Assembly: GCA_021396245.1 (NCBI GenBank)
Contig: WNYE01000087.1
Span: 116,437-180,436, forward strand
Reading direction: 5' to 3'
Length of the DNA: 64,000 nucleotides
From: Sporothrix humicola
Taxonomy: Eukaryota; Ascomycota; Sordariomycetes; Ophiostomatales; Ophiostomataceae
Position numbers and translations under genes: made by a program. Below the pieces are notes generated by a model. It did not search any database. It worked only from the letters and a program-made list of their open reading frames with translations, and was not told the origin of the DNA. Shown here one piece after another: positions 22,705-33,161 of this stretch (position 1 is the stretch's first letter; each line of letters starts with the position of its first letter).

Positions 22705-23086
22705 TTACCGCCAGAATACGACACAAAACGCACAGGGGCATTCGCCTTTGGAATCAAAATGAGGATCCCACTCGGCGCTCACACGCGCGAGCATCTTGAG
22801 CAGAACTTCGGGGATCGTTTTTCCCTTTTCATAGAGGACAGGCTTTCTGTCGTCGTCGCTGTCAAAAATAGTAAATTTGTACGGGAGCTCATCCTCCAGT
22901 GCCAAGGTGATGCGAAAACCAAGGTTGGGCTCATCACCAATTCGGCGTGCAATATCTACACCAGGGACGGTAGGGACTATGTTAGCATAAAACAAATAGT
23001 TGACTAAAACCGGACGAGGACTTGCCCATGATCAAGTTTTCATAATATTTGGGGCCAAAGGCGTAGACACTCGCAATGTCGTCCAT
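22705..23086 (-). CDS. Small tandem paralogue B, unknown family, GC-AG intron
   Basis: Two exons on the minus strand, 23086-23026 and 22976-22705 (110 aa). Exon 1 has exactly the same length (61 nt) and phase as in copy A and encodes MDDIASVYAFGPKYYENLIM. At the matching position the donor is GCAAGT instead of GT; the acceptor is CATAG, giving a 49-nt GC-AG intron. A second in-frame acceptor (GTGTAG) a little downstream would remove six residues. Exon 2 carries KFTIFD, EKGKTIPEVLLKMLARVS and a C-terminal CPCAFC. The product is acidic and soluble-looking, with no signal peptide. Function unknown. Confidence 0.68.
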
Positions 23087-23718
23087 TGTGCTGATCGGAG
23101 TGCAGTGAGGTTGATGTCAGGTCAAAACATGCTTTTGTCGAGAGGACTATCTGACTAGATTGGTGATATGGTTGAACTGCAATGTTGTATTTTGGGATGT
23201 TGTGTAAAAGAGAGAGCCTGAAGGCGTGATATAGAGCGGTTGGATATGAAAGGATGAAAGGGAGAGAGAGGGGAGGAAGAGAGAGGAAGAGACTGTTCAT
23301 TAAAGAGCTAGCATTGGCGTTGATTGCCAAGTTAAGATGAAGTGATGTGGCCGCGAATGACAACTGAAGGAAGTCTTATAACCAAGCTAAACGGTTTGGA
23401 TCGAGCTTCGTTGATATTGTGAAAATGGATTGTTACCACATGAATTTAAACAGAGAATCACGGCAAGTCCATTAAAGGTATTGGTGATAGTACACCTCTG
23501 GCACACATTTGATTATCATGCAATGTTTATTGACAAAAATGAGGTATTTTACTCGTACAAAAAATAGATGGCTCGTGAAAAAGTACACCGCACATACTCC
23601 AATGAATGGTTGTTCTTCCTGAATTTCCTTCTCCTTGACCGTAGATTCATCTTTCGTATTCCCATCTTACATTTCTGCCACCCCACAGTCATCCTATCTT
23701 CTTCACGCCTTCACGCCT
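23087..23718. other. Intergenic region, paralogue B promoter / NUP82 3' flank
   Basis: A GA-rich stretch (23245-23295) mirrors the CT-rich leader of copy A, and GAGAATCACGG/GGCACACATTTGATTAT (23453-23515) are counterparts of sequences upstream of copy A. No further gene was seen. Confidence 0.45.
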
Positions 23719-26700
23719 TCACGCCGTCACGCCCAGCCGCTCGAGACGCTCAGTGACGGCCTCGACCATGGCCGTTTCACGTTCGAGCAGCTTTGTGACC
23801 TGGGCCATCTTGGCCTTGCGCACATCGGCCGGAATCTGGAGTCCGAGACGAGACGATGATGCGGCGCCCGACTTGCTGTCGGCACCAGTTGTGCTGCCTG
23901 TGACGGAGGCTGGCGGCGACGGCGTGCTGGTGCCGCTGTTGACTGACACAAGCGAGGCAATGGACGACTTGACGTCGACGGCCGAGGCCTCGAGGTCGTT
24001 CTTGGCAGTGGTTGTAGTTGTGGTGGTGCCGCCGTTCTTTTGCACAATGGCATCGGCCTGCTTCGACAGGTCGTCCCACAGGCTGCGGATCTGCACGACG
24101 CGAAGACCAATATCGCTGGCGGCCTTCGAGGGTGAGGCAGGGCCGGGGACGGCGCGTTTGACGACAGAAGTAGAGGACGACAAATCTCCTGCCGTCTTTT
24201 GCAGGCTGGTGTCGAGCGCCTGGACTTCTTGTGACCAGACACGTTCCTTGTCGCTCAGCGGCCGAGCCGAGGCGCGGCCAAATGTCCGCCGCAGCCGCTC
24301 CATGCGCTCGGCCAGCTCCTTGTGGCGGTCCTGGGCCTGTTGCAGACGCTGCCTCAGACGCACATCGTCCGTCAGGGGGCCGTCCTGGTCGTCGTCGACG
24401 CCCTGATCTTCGCCGGCAATCATGTCGATCCGTCGCTTCAGCGTGTACGTCGACTCGACCTGCTCGCGCAGGTGGATCGGCAGGTCCTCGAGCTTGGTGA
24501 ACATTTGTGCGGCCGCGTGGTTCAGACGGCTGGTCTCCTTGCCCACGAGCTTGTGTGCATTCGTAAAGATGGCCAGCGTTGCCGGAGAAAGACGCACTTC
24601 CTGGTGCTGCAGCATCTGGTAGCGGCTGCTGAACAGCATGTTCTTGGCCTGTGAGAGCTCAGACTTGGCCAGCAGCTCGGGCGGCGTCTCGAAAGCTGGC
24701 CGCGCTTTCCAGAAATCAAGAGCCAGCATAGCCTTTTCCTCGGCCTCTTCGGTGGGAGACCGCACTGCCGTGGACTGGAAAGCAGGGTTGCTTGTGTTTG
24801 CGCTCTGGCTGTTGCCCAGCCCAGATGTCGTGGCACCACCAAATCCGCTATCCTCGCCCCCTGGGGCATCAAAGCAGATGGCGATGGGTGCGTGCTCAGT
24901 CGCAGAGAGTAAGAAGTAGCCGAGATCGGGATCCAGCATCGTTGTGCACGTTGCCAGGGCCTCGTCGCGGTTGTGTGTATAGACGCGCTGCCGCTGTGTG
25001 TTCTCGCCAGTAACGAGCTGCCGCACTCGGAAGTCGGCGCCTGTGTCTGTGCTCTCCTGCAGCTCCTGCTCTAGGCGGAACACCCATGACGAGAGAGAGA
25101 TGTTAGTGATGCCGCCCGGGTGGGTAATATAAATCGAGTAGCGTGACGTCACATCGGGACTGAACGTGCACCAGCCGCCGGGGCGTTGTTCCGATCCACG
25201 CACGACATCGACGACTTGGAATGTCAGGAGAGGGCGAGCAGACGACTGGGCCGTCTCGAGAGATGCTGCACTTGATGACCGCCCGTTGAGAATGCTGCCG
25301 CTTAGACTGCTCTTGTGGCCGTGGTGACTACGCTGTGGCAGCCACTGCGCCTCAACGCCCACAAGGTCGAGGCAGATGTGCAGCTTGCCTGTTGTCGTAA
25401 TTAGGCAGATGACAGGCAGGGACAGGCCTTCCTGGTCGGCACTGTCGATGAGGTCTCGGTAGTTGAGCTCATCGCCGTCCTCATCGTCGCCGGTCAGGAA
25501 ATCGGTGTCGATCTTCTCGCCAATGACAAAGATGTCGCACAGCTCGCCAATCAGGCTCTCGCCCTCGTCGTCTGACTCGTCGTCCAGGTCAACCTCCAGC
25601 GGGCCCTGCAACCTCGGCACAATACTGGGGTTGGACGGGCGTGTGTAGATTTCCGCTGGCGGTTCGGTTCCTGACGGTGCCGCCGAGTCGACGATTGTGG
25701 GCTCCTGGTTGTCGATCTGCGTCATCCAGTCGAGCTGCTGGCGTGCGAGCTGTCTGGCACGGGGTGTTGTGCTTGGGTCGTCCTCAACGGCCGCCAAGTT
25801 CGAGACAATCGCGACAGAGAGCGACGGGATCAAGGCTGGCGGCGGCGCAAACCGTTTTGGCAGCAGCGGGCACAGCGCATACACGTCGCCGCCGAGCATG
25901 GCCAGATAGAGCGTCATGGACGACCAGCCGCCCGAGCTGCGGGGGCCAAAGCAGGCTGCCGCGACCTCCATATCAAAGAAGTCGGGCGAGTAACTCGTGT
26001 TTGTGTTGACCGACGCGCCAAAGTCCTGGTCGAGCCACGTGCCGTCGGCCAGCTTCTTGACGTCGATCGAGAGAGACGGCGCATCAAATGACCAGCGGTC
26101 GACAGGCGATATCTCCCAGAGGCGCACGACAGCATCTCGTGTGATTGTGACAATCGCGGAGCCATTAACCCCCAGCGGATGCCACAAAGCCGAAACAACA
26201 GGCTGGCGCGTCGTGACGTGGGTCGTCGGGCCCAGTGTGAAGTAGCGAGTCTTGAGGGGCACATCGGGATCTTCGGGGGCCACGAGGTGGGACGGGTCGG
26301 GCAGGACGCAGATGTGGACAGTGTGAGTCGTGAGAATGGCCATGTAGTTGGCCTGTGGAGAGATGACAAGCTGACGGATATCACTAGCGACGGGCGGTTT
26401 GAGTGTCTGGCGAGTTAGTATGTAAGGGCACGGCTTGAAATATAGGGACAAGTGCTCATGGGCCACTTACTCTGTAGGCTGGTGTCGAGGGAGAGGCGTT
26501 GCTGGAGCTCTTGCTTAACCCATCTTGTGTTGACTCCCAGGCGTCTTTCATTGTGACGAGGTCTGCCCACCGGATCTCCCGTCCATTGGCGACAAACACC
26601 TCGGTGCCCCGCCGTGCAATGGTCCGTTTCGGCCCCGGGATATATGCCTGCTTCTTGGGGCTGCTGTAGACAGAAGAACGAGGGCTTGCTGTCGACGCGC

Positions 26701-26806
26701 CAAGAGCTGTTTTGCGGGCACTTGCCGAAGAGGGCGCAAACAGGCCGCGGCCGTCTGTCGAGTCCGTGGACAGCCACGAAGGCGTGAACGATCGTATCTT
26801 GGGCAT
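23719..26806 (-). CDS. NUP82: Nucleoporin Nup82
   Basis: Two exons on the minus strand, 26806-26471 and 26406-23719 (1007 aa), spliced at AGA/GTAAGT with acceptor CGCCAG to give AYRTLKPPVASDIRQLVIS. The N-terminus MPKIRSFTPSWLS and GPKRTIARRGTEVFVANGREIRW, followed by YMAILTTHTVHICVLPDPSHL, are the conserved start of the fungal Nup82 beta-propeller, which runs to roughly residue 600. The last 350 residues or so are helical and heptad-like (for example RLRQRLQQAQDRHKELAERM), the coiled coil that joins Nup159 and Nsp1. The complex sits on the cytoplasmic face of the pore and drives mRNP export. An acidic insertion (DLDDESDDEGE) interrupts the propeller. It shares a 641-bp divergent promoter with CBP20. 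Confidence 0.92.
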
Positions 26807-27447
26807 TTTTAAGGCCGTATGGGTGTCGGAAAGGCGAGAGCTGGGCGTGGGAGAAGTTGACGAGGTTGCAAAGGCAGACGTCGGGAAAAGGAGAAAAGCT
26901 GCTCCCTTTGTTTGTGCAGCTCAGATCGAAACGGGTGGTGCGAAAGCAGCGGGACAAATCTGTTGAGAGGTTGATCTGCTCGCCACCGAACTTCGCCAGA
27001 AAATGTCGACGTATGTCTGTCGCGGTTGTCGTGTCGTTTGCTGGGGTATTGTTGTTTAGACGATGCTCATTTTGACAAGTTTTGACGATGGTGGTTTATT
27101 TTTTTGGGTCTACCTGCCAACCACTTTTTGTCAGGACCTGACTTTTTGGGGCGCGTCGTTGCAGCAAAAAGGCAGGCGCGGCGGCCTTGCTTCCTTGGGC
27201 AGGGGCGACTCGGTGCCTGTGGCTCGAGCTTTACCAGCCACAGAACAGCCAATTTCGTCCAAGACAAAAGAGGCAAGCACGACAAGGCCAGCCTCCTGCA
27301 GCGAAACGCACCCCACTGGCAACAGCCTGCAGGCGCTAAAAGTGTACCTGGGCCTCGCCAACACCAATCGCCAAAAGACGACGACTTTCTTTCTTTCTGC
27401 TTCTCGACAACTTGGCCTTGCGACAAGCTCTTCAGCACAACACAACC
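26807..27447. promoter_or_regulatory. Divergent promoter NUP82 / CBP20
   Basis: A 641-bp region between two start codons pointing outward. I see no clear TATA or CCAAT element. The last 80 bp before the CBP20 ATG are T/C-rich. Confidence 0.5.
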
Positions 27448-28283
27448 ATGGCGCCCGTACAGGAACAGCAGAGCACGGTCGACCGTCTGGATCGGCCGAG
27501 CGCATACTTTGATGCGAAGGTGAGCAGCCTCTCCAGAGTCCTCCAATTCGCCATGCTGCATCAGCTAACCTTTTGATCTTTTCTTTTTCTTTTGCTCAGA
27601 GACGACGGAACCAGCATCGCCACCGCGACGATATTGAGCCCGAGGCGCCGGCGGAGGACCCTCTGGCCCATGCGACGACCCTCTACGTCGGCAACCTGTA
27701 CGTTTGCTGTGACTTATGGCGTGTCTTTCACCTTGTGCGACAGAGCACCTACTAACGCAGCTTCACCTTTAGATCTTTCTACACAACCGAAGAGCAGGTC
27801 TATGAGCTCTTCTCCAAGTGCGGCGAGATCAAGCGCCTGATCATGGGCCTCGACCGCTTCAACAAGACCCCTTGCGGCTTCTGCTTCGTCGAGTACTACA
27901 CCCACCAGGACGCTCTCGACTGCATGAAGTACATTGGCGGCACAAAACTTGACGAGCGCATTATCCGCACAGATCTTGACCCGGGCTTCCAGGAGGGCCG
28001 GCAGTACGGCCGCGGCAAGTCGGGCGGCCAGGTGCGCGACGAGTATCGGGACGACTTTGACGAGGGCCGCGGCGGTCTGGGACGGGCGCTCCAGCTGGAG
28101 AGAGAGCGGGCACAAGAACGTGAAAGAGAACGGGAACGGGAGCGTGAACGGCGGGCACAGCGCGAACGTGACGGCAGCGGACGTGACCGGGATCGGTACG
28201 ACAGAGGCGGGCGTGACAACAGGGACCACGACCGCGACTACCGCAACGCCGTCCCGGAAGACGATTATGACGATATTCGGTGA
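27448..28283 (+). CDS. CBC2: Nuclear cap-binding protein subunit 2 (CBP20)
   Basis: Three exons: 27448-27519, 27600-27697 and 27773-28283 (226 aa). The introns fall after YFDAK and inside the RRM at GNL/SFY. Cap-stacking tyrosine context SAYFDAK, RNP2 LYVGNL, RNP1 KTPCGFCFVEY and the C-terminal RIIRTDLDPGFQEGRQYGRG with SGGQVRDEYR are near-identical to animal CBP20. With CBP80 it binds the 7-methylguanosine cap and acts in splicing, export and decay. After the conserved core, a tail of about 80 residues is dominated by Arg/Glu then Arg/Asp/Gly repeats, longer than in human CBP20. The acceptor CTTTAG at 27772 is chosen over CGCAG upstream because it restores GNLSFYTTEEQ. Confidence 0.96.
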
Positions 28284-28665
28284 AGAGAGACGAAAAAGAG
28301 TAAGAGGGGGCTTGTAAGTAACGGCAAAATCACGGGTTCTTGGGAGTTTATTTCTTTTTAAATGTTTACCATATGCAACTGCACATACGTGGATTTGCAG
28401 TTTTTGTGCGTTTCACATGGCTTATCTTTCTCGTTTCTTTCCAATGCGATTGATTCATATCAAAACGGGAACACCCAAAACGTTCCCTTGTTTCATTTCT
28501 ATATACACATGATGTTTTTGGGATATCGTACAAGCCAGACCATACGCTGCCGGAAAAGGGGAAGTAAAGAGCACGCCGAAGCCGAGATCGTCGCTGTGGC
28601 AGTCGTCGTCGTCGTCGTCGTCGTCGTCGTCTCGAGAACCGTTTGTTTGCTTTCGGCTTTCGATC
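28284..28665. other. Convergent 3' region CBP20 / MRPL31
   Basis: These 382 bp lie between two stop codons and contain the GTC trinucleotide run described separately. No gene was seen. Confidence 0.5.
28602..28631. repeat. (GTC)10 microsatellite
   Basis: Ten uninterrupted GTC units in the 3' flank of MRPL31, 35 bp beyond its stop codon. Confidence 0.9.
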
Positions 28666-29125
28666 TTAGTAACCCGGCGGGTTGACTCTCTGGGACACTC
28701 TTGTCCACTTTGGTAACTCTGTGAAAGGTTAGTAGACGTCTTTTCCATGCTCTCACTCCATCCTGTGTCGCACGTACTGTGAATTCCCTTCCGGTATCGC
28801 TTCTCCTTGCGGTCAAAGATTGTGTACTTGTCGCGCGCCAGCATCTCTTCCTCTCTGGGCATCTCCGACTTCCAGCGGGTCACGGCGTTCAGCGTCTTGC
28901 CCTGCTTGGCGAGGGCCGCGTCGAGTGTGTCGATGACCGAGTCGACGGCCTGCAGCCGCTTGCGCTGGCGGTACTTCTGGAACCGGGACAGCCGCCATGG
29001 AAGTTTCCTGAGAAAGATGGTCAGTATGATTTTGGTGACATTGACGGGTGAATTGGGCGGCTCGCATACCAAAGCAGACCGCCGCTGAGCGGGCTTGATG
29101 CGCGGAAGGGACCGAGACCGAACAT
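28666..29125 (-). CDS. MRPL31: Mitochondrial large-subunit ribosomal protein MRPL31 (mL60)
   Basis: Three exons on the minus strand: 29125-29070, 29007-28778 and 28718-28666 (112 aa). Splicing yields MFGLGPFRASSPLSGGLLW-KLPWRLSRFQKYRQRKRL, then DKYTIFDRKEKRYRKGIH-KLPKWTRV and the end VNPPGY. These are hallmarks of the fungal mL60 family, a small basic protein of the mitochondrial large ribosomal subunit. The third exon would be missed by simple open-frame reading, because the unspliced frame runs through the intron in another phase. The CCAAT cluster upstream fits HAP-complex control, as for many mitochondrial protein genes. Confidence 0.95.
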
Positions 29126-29787
29126 GTTGTGCGCGGGCGTGGTTGTGTTGTTTGGTCGTGGGTGGTGAGGTCGCACACGAGAGACTGAGAATCGGCTGTT
29201 GATTTTTTTTGAGGCTGTCGACAATTGGCACAAGTGGAGCCGCAAGGCTATTGGCCAATCATACCAAGCCATTGGCTGAACACCACAGCCGTGTCAGCTC
29301 GGTGTCAACGCATCGTCTGTTCATCCATTGCGTTCTGTGTTTGCAGGGTAACAGAAACCAGAAGGAACTTTACAATTACTATTCTTCTTTCCGTTTAATC
29401 TTATGTTTTGAAAAAGGTATTTGCTCGATTGTTCTCCTCTCCTCGCGTGTGTTTGTTTTAGGTTGTCTGGCCTTGCCTGCCAAACTGACAGCTTCACGTG
29501 ACCTGAATTCAACAGCGCTAGCAAAGCTCCCCGCTGTAGTAGCTGCTGTGTTACAGGGGCATCTTCAGCATTCATATCACGAACAGCGCCCATCAAAGAG
29601 CGACGACGACAGATCCTGACGACAGAACCACGCCACATCGGACAGACGACGACAGACAGCGAGAACTACTGTATATTGTTATATACAGAACTCGATAATA
29701 CACCTGCACATACAATCTTCTCCCTTACTCACGCAATCAACCGCTGGAACAGACCGTTAAAGGAGAGACCCTGAAAGACAGACCGCC
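29126..29787. other. Divergent intergenic region MRPL31 / TRS20
   Basis: 662 bp. Apart from the CCAAT cluster (29224-29275) it holds a TATATA run at about 29683 within 105 bp of the TRS20 ATG. No coding signal. Confidence 0.5.
29224..29275. promoter_or_regulatory. CCAAT-box cluster in MRPL31/TRS20 divergent promoter
   Basis: ATTGG at 29224-29228, 29250-29254 and 29271-29275 and CCAAT at 29255-29259 (the palindrome ATTGGCCAAT). Relative to MRPL31 (minus) they lie 99-150 bp upstream of its ATG, a typical position for the CCAAT-binding HAP complex. Confidence 0.5.
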
Positions 29788-30448
29788 ATGTCCTACTACT
29801 TTGCCATTGTCGGCACGCAAGACAACCCGCTGTTCGAGTACGAGTTTGGCACATCGAAGCAGGGCGGCGATGGCCAGGCACATTTCGCCGAGCAGGCGCG
29901 GCACCTGAACCAGTTTGTTGTCCACAGCAGCCTCGATGTCGTCGAGGAAGTGCAATGGGGAAATGGACAGATGTAGGCACCCAGCAGTCTTTATCCTCCC
30001 TCTTAATTTCACTCGTACTGACACACCCAGGTACCTCAAGTGTGTCGACAAGTTCTTTCACAACTACGTGTCGTGTTTTGTGACGGGCTCCAACGCAAAG
30101 TTCCTGCTGCTGCACCAGCCGACAGCAGCATCAAATGCATATGCCTATGGATCCGGCGCGGGCGGAATGGGCGCTGCAGGTGGTCCGCTGATGGGCGCCA
30201 GCGGGCTTCTGGGTGCAGGCAACAACGCGTCGTCTGCAGTGACAGCGGCAGCTTCTTCACGCGCGTCGACATCTATCGGGGCGAATCCGACGAGCGCTGC
30301 AACAGAAGAGGCCATCAAGAACTTCTTCAACGAGGTGTATGAGAACTGGGTCAAGACGACAATGAGCCCCTTCTACAAGGCCAACATGGAGATTCGGAGT
30401 CCGGTGTTCCGGGCACGAGTGGCTGCTGCTGGCAAGAAATACTTATAG
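29788..30448 (+). CDS. TRS20: TRAPP subunit Trs20 (sedlin/TRAPPC2)
   Basis: Two exons, 29788-29972 and 30031-30448 (200 aa); the junction rebuilds GNGQMYLKCVDKF. The longin fold is shown by MSYYFAIVGTQDNPLFEYEF at the start, NQFVVHSSLDVVEEVQW, VSCFVTGSNAKFLLLH and the C-terminal IKNFFNEVYENWVKTTMSPFY. Sedlin is a core adaptor of TRAPP complexes, which act as exchange factors for Ypt1/Rab1 in ER-Golgi traffic and autophagy. A Gly/Ala/Ser-rich insertion of about 55 residues (about 112-167) separates the third strand from the C-terminal helices; human sedlin (140 aa) lacks it, although fungal members often carry one. Confidence 0.95.
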
Positions 30449-30872
30449 GTCGTCTAGGCGGTTGAATGGGTAAAACAGGCAGAGGACAGAAGGTCAGCAT
30501 CAAGGCAGCAAAAGTACGAGTATGATCTTGGATAATGAACATTACGATAGGCACAATTGATACCAATTTCAACAATGCAATAATTTAGCTGATACAGATG
30601 ATACAGTCTACGAGCATGCGAGTCACAAAAGCAGGGACAAAAGTTGTTCGTCAAAAATAGGTACCATTGTTTGGTGTCATCGTGCAGAAGGACCGCGTCG
30701 TCACGCGTCACAACTAGCACTGAAATCCGATGAGAACGCCCTCCAAATTAACGCCCAGTACTCAAGGTCATGCAGATCCTAGAACCATAGTACCCCCATA
30801 TCATAAAAGCAAATAAAAAAAGACACGAGACCAAGTCTCCCATTCCGTCCGCCAGTTGGGTATCGAAGATGT
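30449..30872. other. Convergent 3' region TRS20 / histone H4
   Basis: These 424 bp between two stop codons are A/T-rich with no recognised gene or structured RNA. Confidence 0.5.
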
Positions 30873-31455
30873 TTAACCGCCGAAACCGTACAGGGTACGG
30901 CCCTGGCGCTTCAGAGCGTAGACGACATCGAGCGACGTGACAGTCTTGCGCTTGGCGTGCTCAGTATAGGTGACGGCGTCACGGATGACACCCTCAAGGA
31001 AGGACTTGAGAACACCGCGGGTCTCCTCGTAGATCACTGTTATGGTTAGCACCACGATGTTTGAACGAGAAAATAGAAGGTAGAGTAAAACATACTGGCA
31101 GAAATACGCTTGACACCGCCACGACGCGCCAGACGGCGGATGGCAGGCTTGGTGATGCCCTGAATGTTGTCGCGAAGAATCTTCCGGTGGCGCTTGGCAC
31201 CGCCCTTGCCGAGACCCTTGCCGCCCTTGCCGCCTATGAGAGAAGACAGTTAGCATCAATGTGAGAAGAAAATATCATCAAAAGATGAAGTGGAAGTCAA
31301 AGTAGCTTGACTATGTTGCGATGTCACATTGCATCACGATGTGATCGAGGCTGAGATCTATCTTGAAGTTGAATCTCGCAGCCTCGTTCCAATCGACGAC
31401 GCGTTTGTTGACGAGGCGGAGATGGATGTGATAAAAATAACTTACGTCCAGTCAT
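30873..31455 (-). CDS. H4: Histone H4
   Basis: Three exons on the minus strand: 31455-31446, 31233-31096 and 31036-30873 (103 aa). The first exon is only 10 nt (ATGACTGGAC) and is followed by a 212-nt intron; the product starts [20 protein letters not shown], contains the VKRISA/MIYEETR junction at the second intron, and ends GRTLYGFGG. It is essentially invariant H4, except Thr for Ser at residue 2 as in other filamentous fungi. No H3 gene lies beside it, so this is a solitary H4 locus rather than a divergent H3-H4 pair. CCAAT boxes lie upstream. Confidence 0.98.
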
Positions 31456-33161
31456 TTTGATAAAAGGTTGAAGTGGTTGAAGAAGATAAGTGTTGTGTTG
31501 AGTATGCGATAAAGACGCGTGGCGATGATGATGATGAAATGCCGGTTGTTGTTGTGGATAGAAGAAGAGTAGAAAGAGAGAAGAGGGGAAAGGGGAAGAG
31601 AAGAGGGAATTAAAAAGGAAGAAGGGGGAGCGGCGGATCTAAAAGGAAACGACGAAAGCGCAGGGGAAAAAACGCCAAAAGACGGGCCAACAAGAAGGGG
31701 CGAAAACACGCAAATCCAGAGGGGAAAACACGCTTGTCAGACGTTGGCTGATACGGGCTGATTGGGGGACAGAATTACCAGAAAATAGAGAAAATACGCA
31801 AAATGGAAGGAACGGAAAAGACAAACAAAGAATGCCACGGGGCCTGGATTTACGGCGGGGTGCACGGCTGAGCATGGGTGTGGTGTGTTGCCCTTTTTGC
31901 GGACGTTTTGCCAGCGATTGCGTTACAGCATGGGACATAATTATGACAGTCACGGCTGGCTATTCCTGTTTGGGCGAACCGCTCTTTCCTTTGCTCGGCT
32001 GGTCTCCCTCTTGCTGTTGCTGATTGCGGGATCAGTGGGACTGGACAGCACCCAAACACACGCCGGGCAGATTGCCGCTGCAGTTCTGTGCTCGCCCAGT
32101 CGCGCTTGCCCCAAGCGGGGCTCGTTCCACGGGTGCCTTGCTGCAGTGTGTATTTCTGGGACCGCTCCCTTTCGTAGCAAAAACCCGGACGCCTGGCCCG
32201 AGCGTCCAACCCTTCTCGAAGCTGATTTGGATCTGGCCAATCAGAAAAATCGGCACACATGCCCCACTGTGAGCATCATAATTGGCGGCGCAATTTATGA
32301 TTGGCCAGCCTAACCTCAATGTCAACATCAGTTCAATCAACAAAAAAGGCAGCTTCGATGCAAACCGCCAACACGCGTGCCTGCCTAGTGGAGACGCGTC
32401 ACGAACAATGGACCCATTCCCAGGCCAACAAAGGCACTTGAGGCAAAAGGCATGATCACGATCAGAGTCGCACCTTGGGGCCAAACGGCCCGCGAATTAG
32501 TGCACAACGGTGCCTGTTACTTTCTTTGGATGCAACTCCGTTTCCATTATCGTGTCGACGTGTCTATCTATCGTACAGTCCCGAAATAGTAGCTGTGCTC
32601 GGGTGGAAAAAGACAAAGATATATAGGACAACAAGTGTCCCCCATTTCCATGAGCGTCTTTGATCTCTTGTCTTCCTTTTGCCGTCTCGTCCCTCCCTCT
32701 CGTGCATCCTTGGTCACTGACCACCCTCCGACTGCCTCTCGCCCGGCTAAAAATGCTGTAAAAGGCAAAGCCTGCGAGATGCAAAATGGCCTGTCCTATG
32801 CAAAGTGTGAAATAAAAAGCAGAAACAATCCTTCCCTCCTTCAAGTCCTTCCATCCAGGTTTCCCTCATGGCTTCGTAATGGTCCGTTCCTCGACCTTCC
32901 ACGCCGAGGCTATGTTGCGCTACTACACAATATGTGCAGTGATTAGTTGAAGCCATGCTTCTGTATGTCTGAATGTTCGAGGCAAATGATGATTGGGTTG
33001 ATTTGGGGAATCGGGCGAAAAATAAAGGGTCAAATGGGGCAAAGAGAGAGAAAAAGCAAGAAAAACCGAGAACCCAATCGGGAAAAAACACGATGCCAGT
33101 GATGCAATGCAAGAAAACCATCCGTGTGAATTATTTCATTCGCTCGTCGTGTATCATGTCA
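31456..33161. other. 1.7-kb intergenic region, histone H4 promoter and APC3 3' flank
   Basis: The first 350 bp are purine-rich on the plus strand, i.e. a CT-rich leader for H4 on the minus strand. CCAAT boxes occur at 31761-31765 and again clustered at 32237-32304. No H3 gene or other coding sequence was recognised in the rest. Confidence 0.5.
31761..32304 (-). promoter_or_regulatory. CCAAT boxes upstream of histone H4
   Basis: On the minus strand (H4 direction) CCAAT reads at 31765-31761 (about 306 bp upstream of the ATG), 32285-32281 and 32304-32300; one lies on the opposite strand at 32237-32241. CCAAT elements are usual in histone promoters; only the nearest one is at a typical distance. 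Confidence 0.4.

Noticed and set aside
31456..32500. Divergent histone H3 partner for H4
   Set aside because: No H3 sequence in any frame; only CCAAT boxes and non-coding DNA.
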